Positions 40,848-53,300 of a stretch of DNA of 64,000 nucleotides are shown here, one piece after another. The notes below the pieces were generated by a model that had not been told where the DNA came from, ran no database searches, and worked only from the letters and a program-made list of their open reading frames with translations. The DNA comes from Hofstenia miamia (taxonomy: Eukaryota > Xenacoelomorpha > Acoela > Hofsteniidae): contig CABFPE010000081.1 of the NCBI GenBank assembly GCA_900660155.1, positions 309,178 through 373,177 of the forward strand, read 5' to 3'. Positions within the stretch are counted from its first letter, which is position 1. Every line of letters begins with the position of its first letter. The position numbers and the translations under genes were made by a program.

Positions 40848-43800
40848 TTACTGCGGTGGTGGAGGATTTGGGAAACGCGGGGGCATTGGAGGTGGTTGCT
40901 GACCTGGTGGTAACACCATGCCTGGAGGAGGAGGTGGAAAACCAGGACGAGGAGGAGGAGGTGCCATTGGCGGTGGAGGACCACGCAATGCCCCAGGCTG
41001 GGGTGGTGGTAATGGAGGAGGAACTAATGGAGGCGGTACAGGTGGAGGAACACCACCTACTGGCGGCGGCGGAGGCATCATGAATGGCCGGGGTGGAGGA
41101 GGTCTCATGAATTGCGGCGGTGGCGGTCCGCTTGGCATCATGGGTGGCTGTCCTCCGGGCATTGGTCGAGGAGGTGGCGGGGCACCTGGCATCGGACTTA
41201 CTGAAGGCATCGGAGGAGGTGGAATCGAATTTACTGCTGGCATCATTGGAGGTTGTGGAGATGGAGCAGGAAACATTGGAGGTGGAACCATTACAGGGCC
41301 TGAGGAACCATTGCTTGGGGTGGGAAAACACCATAAACGGCTGCAACAGGAGGAGCATCAGCAAAAAGTTGATGAGGACGATCGGTTTGTGACATTGGAT
41401 TTTGAGCAGCTAGTAAACGTTCAGCAGCTGATCCATGTCGTTCATTTTTCGAATCCTTTTTAAATGCATATGAAATGGATATTGGACGATTGCAAAGATA
41501 TTGCCCATTCATTGCTTCAATCGCAGCATCAGATGCTTCAAAACTTGCAAAATTTATAAAAGCGAATCCCTAAAGTAAAAATGAAAATAAGAATTTTAAT
41601 AGACACACTGCATACATGTATATAGACAGGCAACATCCCAGAAAAAATTGAGGATGCAACATACAAAGTAGAAAAATTGATGATCAATATCATTAAAAGA
41701 CCTATTTCTAAATACTCACTTTAGAATTACCAGTAGTAGGGTCACGCATGATTTTAGGAGTCTGAAGAATGACACCAAAAGCAGAGAACGTGTCATATAG
41801 CAATTTTTCATCGATTTCCAAATCCAAATTTCCAATGAAAATATTTGCTCCGACGTCAAGATTTTTTTGATGAGACGACGCTTTGTTCACGCGTACTGGT
41901 CGTCCGAATAATTTTATCATATTCATTACCTAAAATTACAATTAATATAAAAATCTCAAATACCCATTATCAATTAGAAAAATTGTCAACATAAACGATG
42001 CTATCTTAAACAAATATCTGCGTCAGGGAAATATATTTGTTCAATTTGAGAGGAAATGGCCTTCGGTATAGTGATTATATAATATAAAAATGTCTTTGAA
42101 TTTGTTATTTCAGTCTTAATCTCCTGCATACCAAATTAAACTTAAACAACATGTTGTTCACTTCAGTTCTTGTCACACACATTTGCATTATCACGGCCAC
42201 GGTCATCCAATAGTTTAAACGTAATAATTGGTAGGTTACAAATAACAGTAACAAAGTACTAGAACAGACAACTCTTTCCATTCATTTAAAGCATCTCTTT
42301 TCCTATATTTGCTCCTCCAAGCGTTTTCCGCCTTGCTGGAAAACATCTTGGATCTCTCCACTGCTAAAATCCAATCAGCTTCCCTCCTCTCAAGTCACTT
42401 CTTATCGTCACTTCTTATCGTCATATAGCTATTCTTTCTCAGCTGTCAATCATCGTTGAGCGCCTTGTCTGTTTTCCCTAAAGTTCGTCACCTCATCTCC
42501 TCTTCTCAGCATGGTAAACTCACTCTGATCGAAAATTGCTATCTTCACTCCGATCGTAATGATTTTGGTTGCATTATATTTCTTGACATTTCTAAAGCTT
42601 GTAATTGGCTCCCTCATTCTATTCTTCTTCACAAGTTACGTTTATTTGGCTTTGATGCTGATTTCATGGATTTTTTCAGTCTTATCCAGCCAATCGCCGT
42701 GAATGTGTCAAGATGAATTCATTTATCTCTTCCCCTGCTCTTGTAGCTAATGGCGGCACTAAAAGTTGTGTTTGCTGATATTTTCTTCCTTGTTGCCATT
42801 AATGACCTCCCACAATCTGTTCTCAACTGGTCTTGTTTACTGTATGGCGATGACACTGTAATTTTTTACTTTGGCAGTTCGTGTGCCTCCAATATTTCAT
42901 CTGATCTTGAGCTGTTGTCTATTTAATATTGTTAAATATCCTGATTTTAGTCCTAACAAGATATGTGACATCTCCTTTTCAGTGACTCCCCAACGTATCT
43001 GCTTCTCCCAGTGAAATATTCTCCTCATCAAACTAATCTTGCAGTTCAAATTGCTGCCTACTTAAATTGAACTGCACATGGGTGATTGCGTCGGCGTAAA
43101 GCTAATTCCGCCATCATTGCTTTTTTCAGTAATGTTCCCTTCAATACCTCATCTGCTGTGAAACTCTCTTTGTTCAAGCCCATTCCTTGTACTATTCTTC
43201 TCTTTGTTTTTCGCTGTTTGTGACCGTCTAGTGCTTTGTTCCACACTATGAAAAGGTTCCAAAAAACGTGTTTTCAAATGTATTTCTCCCTTACCATACA
43301 AAGATGTCCCGCTCAAAATCTCCGCTCTCTCCCTGTCACTTGACTTTCATGTCTGTGATCTCCTCCAGTTCAATCGTTTAGTGACTCGCAATCTGGACCT
43401 TGATCCATTTGAGTTTATAACTTTCTCGAATTCCCACTACTCGCTCTGATGGTATTGCCACATTCTCTGCACGTCGTCTCAAGAAACATCTCACCCTTCA
43501 CTCGTTTTTTAATCGTGCTTGTGTATCTGCAAATTTCCTCCTGATTCTCAAATCTTCATGCAATTGACTCACCCTCACCCTTCAATGAATCTCTGCTGTA
43601 TTTCCTCTTCGGTGATCCGTTCTCTCGCTTCGCTTACCCATCCATCCGCTCTTATTTAATCTTCCGCGACTGTCCTCGTTGCCGAAAAACTTGATTTTTA
43701 TTCATTTGTATTAGGTATTTTATGTTTATGCTTATTTATATTGACTATTCTAATGTCTAATCACAATCTTTTGGTATTACCATATACATAAAGCAAAACG

Positions 43801-44603
43801 CTCTAGGAAAGAGATGAAAGTGGGGCAGATTTTTGTGAACTGCCCTGCCCCACCCCACAGACTTAGCCCTGCCCCATATTGCCCAAACTTTATGTTCTAC
43901 AACCTCAAATGGCCACTCTCAAAAAAAATCTTGCGAAATCTTATTGCCTCAAATTTGTTTGATGACAATTTTCATAGCACTGCACCACACTATCACTGCC
44001 AAATATTTTTAATCATTACTGCCTAGAAGATATTTTTGCCCCATGGGTACCCACTTTAGAAAAATCGTGCCCCATACCCGCCTACTTGCCCCGCACCACT
44101 TCCATCTCTGCTCTAGGATTGTTACTAATGTGTACAGAGAGCGAAATATAAATAGTGGGAAATAATTTTAAAATCATAAACTTTGTATTTGGCACCGCAA
44201 TCATTTTTATTATTTTGTCCTGACAATGAGTGGAGACTCGCGAAACATGTCTACATAAAATATTTCGTTCTCTTGCAATGTATATATATATATATACATA
44301 TATATATATAATACAATCGAACACCTTCCAAATAAAAAACCAAAACAGGGAAACAAAGAATGGAATCTTAAGTACACGTTATATATGTACCTTAATAGCA
44401 TAATCTGCATCTTCTTCAGCCATAAATTCGACGAATCCATATCCTTGATGTAATGAAGTGATGCGATCCTTTGGCATGTGGACATTAACGACGGGTCCAG
44501 CTTGAAGAAACAGTTCCCATAACAAAGCTTCATTAACTTTTTCATCCAAATTACCAACGTAAGTAGTAGCGTCTTGATTACGTTCTGCAATAGGCGCAGA
44601 CAT
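40848..44603 (-). CDS. SF3B4: Splicing factor 3B subunit 4 (SAP49), three exons, one apparent frameshift
   Basis: Exons are 44603-44391, 41929-41720 and 41569-40848 (stop TAA), with GT-AG introns in phase 0. RRM1 (exon 1, [23 protein letters not shown]1 GYGFVEF) and RRM2 (exon 2 into 3, [12 protein letters not shown]1 GFAFINF) are nearly identical to animal SF3B4. The conserved linker [14 protein letters not shown] and a long proline-, glycine- and methionine-rich tail follow. SF3B4 belongs to the SF3b complex of U2 snRNP and contacts pre-mRNA near the branch site. Within exon 3, between about 41390 and 41290, the reading frame shifts: the RRM frame runs into a stop at 41293, while the proline-rich tail is open in another frame. 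One missing base in the run GTTTTCCCACCCC would explain it, giving about 381 residues. The start codon directly follows TTCCTTTTCAG. Confidence 0.96.
42430..43560 (+). mobile_element. LINE reverse-transcriptase remnant
   Basis: The plus strand encodes reverse-transcriptase pieces in normal order: [20 protein letters not shown] (the 'LDFSKAFD.V.H..LL.KL' block) at about 42575-42645, [15 protein letters not shown] then [10 protein letters not shown] (catalytic box, with G in place of the usual A) at about 42790-42870, and a C-terminal tail [20 protein letters not shown] at about 43450-43520. Frames are interrupted and it is clearly dead. The sequence is less AT-rich than the surrounding intron, as expected of a later insertion. 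It is antisense to SF3B4. Confidence 0.8.
43808..44109. mobile_element. hAT-type MITE, 302 bp, with 8-bp target duplication
   Basis: A perfect 8-bp duplication GCTCTAGG flanks the element (43800-43807, 44110-44117). The ends are inverted: AGAGATGAAAGTGGGGCAG on the left and, reverse-complemented, AGAGATGGAAGTGGTGCGGG on the right. The inner sequence is rich in TGCCCCA motifs in both arms and has no coding capacity. It lies in SF3B4 intron 1. Confidence 0.88.
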
Positions 44604-44614
44604 CTGAAAAGGAA
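44604..44614 (-). promoter_or_regulatory. Splice acceptor directly before the SF3B4 start codon
   Basis: The minus strand reads TTCCTTTTCAG followed immediately by the ATG of SF3B4. This is a strong acceptor with no leader sequence between it and the start. Only 113 bp separate the ATG from the KPTN stop, which leaves little space for a promoter, a 5' exon and an intron. It therefore fits a spliced-leader acceptor, or a 5' exon hidden inside the KPTN gene. Confidence 0.65.
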
Positions 44615-44716
44615 TTCAAATTTAGAAAATAATTTCTGAAAAAGTTTAAAACTTGGTATATACATATTCGTTTCAATAAGAAATATTACAAAATTTCAAA
44701 AAACAATTATTCACAA

Positions 44717-45639
44717 TTAAGCAGTAATAGAACAAAGTCTTTCTTTGAAGATTTTGAGCACTTCATCAACATCATGTTGCATGATGTGAATTGAGTCTCT
44801 AGTAAAAACAAGCAGCTCATAAAGACCATCTCCAGTTATATCAACTGGATACAATGAATATAGAGGTGATGAAAATTTTCTCTTAAAATATAGCAAATAA
44901 CCAATCTTGGGTTGTTCTTTATAAACTAACAACTCGCCACTGTATGAGCCCAAAAGTATTTCACACTCACCGTCAAAATCAATATCGAAAACGGTTGAAC
45001 AAACAATGCAATCAGTTTCCTAAATATAAAAATTTAATCAATGTTGAAGAATAAGCAAAAAAATTCAATGCAGTAAGAATTGAAAATAAATTACAAAAAT
45101 GGTACCTGTGACTCCAGTAGAATTTTTGCATTTGATAAACCTTTTAGTACGTTGTAATATATTGCAGCAGGCTCAATAGCTCCACAGACTAATAATCGTA
45201 AATCATTTGCAGAGTGAAATAATTGTACCCGTGTTAGAGGACCATCCCAATAAATATAATAAGAGGACTCTTGTTTGTTAGAGCTATTAACTATATTTAA
45301 CTGAAGTCGACCACTATTACAGCACAAAGCTGTAATTCGTAAGTTTTTATCTTTTATGCTGTCGATAAAAAGAACAGACTCTTTATCAACATTTTCAATA
45401 TCCAACACAGGCGCATCTAGTACTGAAGCGCTGCCATTTACAGTGGAAACCTTAAACGTGAATTACAATCCTAATTAATAAAATTATATGTATTTGAAGC
45501 AAACTATAAAACAAATTACATAAAACAAAAAATTTTCTGTAGTTGGAATAAATATCTACATGATTTGACACATTCACTCAAAACTTACAATTATATTGAA
45601 ATTTAAGAATGCATTAAAGTTTAAAAGTCTGTATTATAT

Positions 45640-45670
<31 letters not shown>

Positions 45671-46601
45671 TACCTCCCGCTTTGTACTACGTCAATTTGC
45701 ATTTTGGTGTACAAGGCGGGAATCGGGTCATTTTTTTGCATTGTACAAAGCGGAAATTTGCGCATTAGCAAAAGTACGTCTAAGGAAAAAATTCATATTT
45801 TTCGAAAATGTTTGTTATCCATATTTGTACGTAATAAAGACCATTCTGTAAATTGCCCATTTATCTTAGAAAAATCTTATATTTTAGTGGAAATGAATGA
45901 AACTTGGTCAGATGAACAATTGTTATCGCAATATAAAATTTCTCTGAAAAGACTCGCTTTCAAGAAGTGCCTAGTTTAAATGACATGAAAAAATGGAACA
46001 AAATAAGGTTTGGAGAAGCACGTGAATGGAGCGATTTGTGTGTCGCATGAAACAATAAGAGCTCTATTGTCATCGAAATCGAATATGTTGCATTATTTAA
46101 GAAATCATTCAAACAAACATTTAATAAAAACATTGAATTTTGCGTTTGGAAATTTCAAGGATGGTTTCTAAATTTTTTCGCATCTAAAGTTTAATGCAAA
46201 TTGTGTACGTAAATTTTGGGGAAAAACAAGTTTAAATGATTTAGCTGAAAGTGAAAACCTCCAACAGGCCCATTTAGCTCAAAGTGGTAAAAAGACTACC
46301 TTGGATGACTACATTGAAAGCATTATAGAAGATCTTCCTGGTTTATACAATAACATCTTAAGCGAAAATAACATTTGAAAAAGTACTGTGTTTATTTTAT
46401 ACCCTGTGTATTATTTGAACGTTTTTTATTACATTACAGTGTTTGCAATAATTTTATAAGAAAGTGCACAAAATGGGAAAATTAAAAAAATTTGTACAAA
46501 TTGGGGTCTATAATTGATATTGTACAAAGCTGGAAATATATTGTGAAATTTTTACAGAGCGGGAGGAATAATATTTTTTGGCGTACAAAGAGGGAGGTAT
46601 T

Positions 46602-46642
<41 letters not shown>

Positions 46643-47335
46643 TGCGGGTAGAGCTGTTTAGATGTTGCACCCACTCGATTAAAAGGGCTTTACTATCGGT
46701 ACCCACCCTTACCCGAAATGATTGTACTTTTTCCAACAGGATCTCGAAGACAAATCATATTCAATAAATGTTAATTTTTTGTCATTTTTTTATAATTTAT
46801 ATTTATGAAAAAATCATATTTAACCCTAAACTACCCACTGCAGCCATTAAAATTAAAGTACAGTTGGGTTTGTCCAAATTTTCAAAAAACAATTTTCTAC
46901 TCGGCTATTATGGAATTTGGAAATACTCGAATATTGGAATATCTATTGGTAAGTATGGTGCTTCATTGCGATGGTGAAATTTTGTAATGAAGATTATTGC
47001 TTTGTTTATAGAAATTGCAATTTTTTCACTGAAAAACTTTCAAATAGTTCTCACACCTTGCAACACCAAGCTTAAACCAATTTGTTTTCTGCAAATAGTC
47101 CTCCAAATCTCGTTCAGGCGGTGCGAATGAACAGTCCTGTGATCCTTATCCAGTGAAGTTTTCAGATTTTAGATAGCTTTATTTTGTAGTCAGTTATGAG
47201 GGTTTAAAATCTTTTTAGAGAACATCGCAAATCGCACCTGCCCGTACCCGTGAGTATGGGTGGAAAGAATGGGTTCCAGCGGGTAGTATCCGCACATCCC
47301 TAATATATATAAAAATTTGAGAGAATATTGCAATA

Positions 47336-47366
<31 letters not shown>

Positions 47367-50300
47367 ATNNNNNNNNNNNNNNNNNNNNNNNNNNNNNNNN
47401 NNNNNNNNNNNNNNNNNNNNNNNNNNNNNNNNNNNNNNNNNNNNNNNNNNNNNNNNNNNNNNNNNNNNNNNNNNNNNNNNNNNNNNNNNNNNNNNNNNNN
47501 NNNNNNNNNNNNNNNNNNNNNNNNNNNNNNNNNNNNNNNNNNNNNNNNNNNNNNNNNNNNNNNNNNNNNNNNNNNNNNNNNNNNNNNNNNNNNNNNNNNN
47601 NNNNNNNNNNNNNNNNNNNNNNNNNNNNNNNNNNNNNNNNNNNNNNNNNNNNNNNNNNNNNNNNNNNNNNNNNNNNNNNNNNNNATGCACACATATATAT
47701 ATATATATATATATTTACAGATATATATAATTAGTATAATTAATAAACATTCGCAGCATTAGTAAAACCGATTATTTCTCTTTAACCGTCAGTCAATTTC
47801 CGGTAAGCATTTAAAAAAATCGGATCTCTCATTTCTTGTAATTTGCTTCACTTCATAATTATAATGTTATCAATTAAAAGTCTCTTCCGTTTGCATTATC
47901 AAAAAGAAATCAATTTTACAGTTGAAAAAATTAATGGAACAAAACTTAATCTGCTCACGTTTTACAAATTTTATATTCACATATTTTTAATTAATTTTTC
48001 TTCTTTCTCGACACTTTCAAGGAAGCTTATTGTTGTATAAGCATCACAGTGAAAATATTAATTAAATAATACATAAATCAGTATGCATATATAATGAAGG
48101 AAACCGCCAATATTTCAATTTACAATTGAATGGCTTCTTTTCAATGCTTTGACATTTTCTATATATGCGTATGAAATATTCCAGGAGTCTCATAACCAGC
48201 ATTCTTACTTAATGGGCGCTAATTTATCAGTGTAAAGTGCTAGGTGATGCTATATGCAAAACGGTGGTAAGGTATTGTGAAAACTGTTACTAATAAGGTA
48301 TTGCTTAAAACAGCACAGCTGCATGTTTTACCACTGGTAATTATTTGAATTTTGCATTTTATTAAAATTTTCAGCTATATATTAGATTATCCAGTTCCAG
48401 CAATAGTGCTGTAGCCATTCACACAAGGTACTTGGAATCCGTGAATGCTGTGGAGAAATTCAAAACTAATCGCAATTATTCAAATTGTTCCTAAAATATA
48501 ATTTTTAAAATTAAAATTTTTCGAATATGTAATTAAATCCAAGGAAAAAAATAATTTGATATCTTTCTTGTGATGAAGTAGATCGCAAATATGTTTAAGT
48601 TATTACTTAAAACGCGATAGGAGTGCTATATGTCGTAAATTATAGTGTACATATTTTAGTATATGCCCTAATATACAAATGAATCAACAATCTATATAAA
48701 TTTGTCATTTGCTAGAAGCATCTTATGACACCAATATAGTTTTTATTTCACAAAACATCCAACTAGAACTGACTATATTGCGAGAAATTATAAATAGTCG
48801 TTGCTGTTCAATATCAGGAGTTTCTTAAAAGACTCTAATTGAAATTTGAACTACTGGTTAAATTAAAATAGACAAAACGTAACAATTAAATTTATTTAAT
48901 CAGTATACATTATTGATCCCCTGCAACTGTACTGCCTTAAGTTGGACTGTTGATTGTAGCAATCCCAGTGGAAATTTATAAAATATCTTTTTAAAGAAAC
49001 ATCGCATTTACTCAAATTATGCTATAAAAACACATCTATTTATGTTTCTTTTATTTCTGTCGAAAGATCTTAAATAATTGTGAAATAAATCATAAAATGA
49101 CATAGAACAATTGCAACAACACTATATAGGCATCATATATATAAATAAATAAATAAATAAATAAATATATATATATACCGACAAATACAATTCTTGGATT
49201 TGCATAGGGGCGTACCCAGGATTTTGTGAAAGGGACATCTTAGTCATAAACAAAAAATGCATTTTTTAAAAATAATTAGGTTTTTTTTTCGACTTGACCA
49301 ACAAAAATCAATTTTGTAAACACCTGAAAAAGGAACATTTCTCCGTATCTCCCCTTGCACCCCACTAAATTTTCATAAAAACAGCGATTTTATTAAGTAA
49401 CGTTTAATAACAGGAAAGGGTGCTTACACTTAACTACATGTAGATGATATTTGTATGCTTATTTTCAATGTATGCTATGGAAAGAGTTTCTACTACATAT
49501 AGTTCAAATTAGTAGCAAAATCTAAGGCATATAAGTACATAACCAGAATTTCCCTTTTTAAGAAAATTTAAATCTTCTCAATTTAATACATAAGTATTTC
49601 GCTATGCCACAGAAAAAAGATTGTTCAAAGTAAAGTTAAAATTTTTTATTACAAAATGAATAAATGTAGCAAATTCCGTGGATATAAAGTAAAAACATTT
49701 AGTTTATTTTTTGCAAAGTTATTTATGAGTATTATCTGCTTCATTTCCCATGTGGGGAATGTCTGCATCCATGTCGATTTTTTTAGGAGTCCCAATTTTT
49801 TTCACATTTTTGAGTTTTCTTAATGAAAACGTAGAGAGAAATAATTGAAAATAATCATTCTAGGCAATTTGAGGAAAACTTCGATTCAATTTAATGCACT
49901 ATCTTCCCCATTTAAAAATACAATAAATATGTGAACCGAAGAAAGTTTTTAAATTGGAAAATTTCCAAAATCAGAATGACAATCAAATTGAATCTTGAAA
50001 AAAATTTAGAGTTAATGAATTTTGTTAATCATGAAATGTTTCCATAATCGATTGAGTAATTATAATTTCTTAATGCATTTTATCAGAATTACATTTAAGT
50101 AAAGTTAAGTCAGATCAAAAGCATATAAACAAAACAGTTAACTTTTCAATACTTACAAAGTATAGAGCGTTTCTTCTTAAAATCTTAAGTATGCTGTTCA
50201 ATTTCTCGAATAAATTTCAGTATACTAGTGACATTAGAGAACATACATGTGTGTTTTAAAATTTCTACTGTGGACATTTCTATATATATATTTTTTAATA

Positions 50301-53300
50301 AAGGCAGTTTGGTCTATTCAGTGTGCTTAGCTTGATTTCATAAAAGTTTTAGAAATATAGAATTCATATCACCATTCTAATATATTACAATGTTTGGCCG
50401 TTGATTGCTATCCTAATTTAGTAACATTACATAATGCTTTTTCTATAATCAAACAATAAACATGTACACAAGAAGTGTAATGTACAAGAATAAAGCCATA
50501 AGAAAAAGTTAACTTAATAGAATACGGACAAAATTAGCGATATGAACCTAATGACTTTTGCAAAAATAACGTTTAATGATTAAACAGTAATGTTGATGTA
50601 GATACTTGGCATGAATTGTTTCAAAATTTTTCTTTGGCATGAAAAACATTCGTCATGCATTGTAATGAATTTTTTATTAAAGTATGCAGTCTGCTAAAGC
50701 CTGAAAATGATTTCAGCCTGCACACTTCGGATTGGCAATGCAGCGCGAACGATTAGTAATTCACGAATATTCACGAAAACGTACATTGGCATAAACCGAT
50801 TTATATTTTTCAAATAGGGTAAACAATTGTAAGCACATGCAAATATAATTCTGTTAGTGTCGATAGACGCCAAATATAAAAGATAGGGTGACTAATTACA
50901 TAAGTCACCCTTGAATATTATATATATATGCACATTTATCTGCATAGTTAATAGTTTACATATTTTTTCTTGAAAATCACATTAAAAATTGTAGGAGTCA
51001 TGTTAAAGTGAAATAATCAAAGCTAGTCCTTCCCTGAAAGTAGTATGATTTATTGACCTAACTAGAATTTCAGACAATAAGAAATACAAAAGAAATTTAT
51101 TAGTCATTCCTTCACAACTCAATTTGCAAAAAATTATTTCTATGCATAGAATTTTCTTACATTACTACCCTGTATAAAATAAAATATAAAAACAGAAAAG
51201 AACTGTTTAACTGTTCCCAATATCTGACAGACTCTTTAACAACAACAGCCACTAAAGAGCAATAATTATTATACAAAGTGCTGCATTACTTTAAGATAAA
51301 TATCTCACAAAGTAGGTAGAACTAGTTCAAATAAATTCTACACGTTCATTAATCATGTAATAAACTTTGTCGATTTTAAAAATTGTAGGATTGAAAAAAA
51401 CCACTTGTTAGAAAGGAAAAAATTCTTTATGCAACTTCAAAACGTAAATGACCTGTCACATGTATTTTTCATCATTAACCTACTTCGGGGTTGAAACTAT
51501 TTTGTCCCTGCCAAGGTATTATATACGTTACCGTTCTGAGAGATTTAAATTTGTTTTATTCTTGAAGATATATGGAATGATTGGGCTTTGAGCAGCAATT
51601 TCCACAAATTAGAAATAATAGAAGTTGCATTGCAATTAAACTGATGCAAGAAGATGTTGATTCTAAAAGCCGTTAGTCAAGAACTTAGTAACATTAAGCT
51701 ACACTCAAAATTCACGCACCTACTCCTAAGGTAAGGTAAAGAGGACAAGCAGACGTAAATTTCATTTTGAATGTTTTTCAAATAGGACTTCATGTAAAAC
51801 AATGACAGTTCCTAATAGCTTTGCTCTGTTGACATTTTCTATGTTAATTGTATTTAGAATCCTAACTCGGCTATTAAAATAGTTGCAGAAAGCGCTACAA
51901 ATCACAACAATGTCAATATCAATTAATATAGTGACAGAGATTCTTCTTGCTGAATTAATTTCAGTCAAATTAAGCATTTTAAACTAGAAATGTTTATAGA
52001 AGTTGCTACACGTTATTTGGTTTGAGGAAGGATATTGGAAATTAAGACCACAAATATGAACAGTTGCGTTCCCAGCTTAAGTGTCATTCGTTGCAGAAAA
52101 TGACTTATAGCCATTGTTTTATAAAATGGGATAAAGATTTTGTAAATTCTTCTCTCTTAGAAATGCCATGTATCAACATTCCTCAAATACACATTTAACA
52201 ATCATATTAAACAAAATTTTAAAATTATAAGCCTACTTTTCTTGCTTTTGCTGCAAATCTTGAAATCAAAACAATTGCATTCGTTTTGAACCGAATTTGA
52301 CTTAGAACAGTCAATGTTTAATTGCTCATTCTGTTTCTCAAATAGTTCTAAGTAAACAACAGCATTTAAAAAACGCTTTCCTAAATGACTACTGAAATAC
52401 AAACCGTTAGACATCGTTTTATTGCATGGACCGGCTTCAAAATTGAGGTCCATTTCCAACACCGGACCAAGCATTAAAATTTATTAAGAGTTTGAAATCT
52501 GTAAATTTGCAAAAAATATTTATTCTAATAGTTTGTATATACAATTTGTGATAATTTGTAAAAATTATTTAATTGTTTACCGGTTTTGAATTCCTTAAAA
52601 TATTAAGAAATGCAATTTTAAAAATGTTCTGGTCGTTCAATTTTAATGAATATCGAATGTTTTATTGCAAAGGATACAAAACAAGGTTTTGTATTTTTAC
52701 ATTAAAAATACAATTTTGCTAATTACCAATCATTTCTATTATTATTTTGAAATACTGAAAAATATTAATATATCTTAACCAAGGCGTACGCCTTGATCTT
52801 AACAATTGTTTAGTTTTTTGTTGGTAAGTTACAACAATTAAATGTAGTTTAGAATTTAGAAATTTTGTTTGAAATTTAAGAATTATAATAAGTTATTAAC
52901 ATCTCTAAGCAACCCAGGTATTTCTTTAAAGCACTATAGCTCACTAAAAACAAAGATAAAATCCAAAAACATCACATGATAGAGAATTGTCTCTTTTTTC
53001 ATCTTCATCTACGCAGGTAACCTACTTACAAAAATTACAATATAGTTTAGACTAGCTGTTGTTGCCATAGGTTTTGTTTATCTAAGCAATTGTTTGAGAA
53101 GCATACTTTTTTGTAAAAATCGCATTTTACGTTCAACTAATGTAGATATTTGCAATTCCTTCAATCAGAGGAACAATTTTTATCACAAATTTTTACGACA
53201 ACAGATGTATCCAAATTCAGGATTCCCAAATTTCCCAATAGGCTTGGAGAAAATTTTTTTGAGAATGTTGACCAAACCGAAATCCTTTTGGTTAGTGTTA

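Larger units (their letters stand above)
41930..44390. other. SF3B4 intron 1 with inserted elements
   Basis: This 2.46-kb intron contains a plus-strand LINE remnant (42430-43560) and an hAT MITE (43808-44109), listed separately, and an (AT)n run near 44279-44310. The remainder has no feature I can support. Confidence 0.7.

Noticed and set aside
40795-41364. A 189-codon serine/threonine/alanine-rich minus-strand frame
   Set aside because: It is the third frame of the SF3B4 tail, open for the same compositional reason.
40918-41463. A 181-codon glycine-rich frame on the plus strand
   Set aside because: It is the exact antisense of the SF3B4 proline-rich tail; GGN/CCN codons make the opposite strand open. 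No independent evidence for a gene.
47190-47694. Three minus-strand frames of 130-166 codons
   Set aside because: They cross the 316-N gap and consist mostly of unknown residues.
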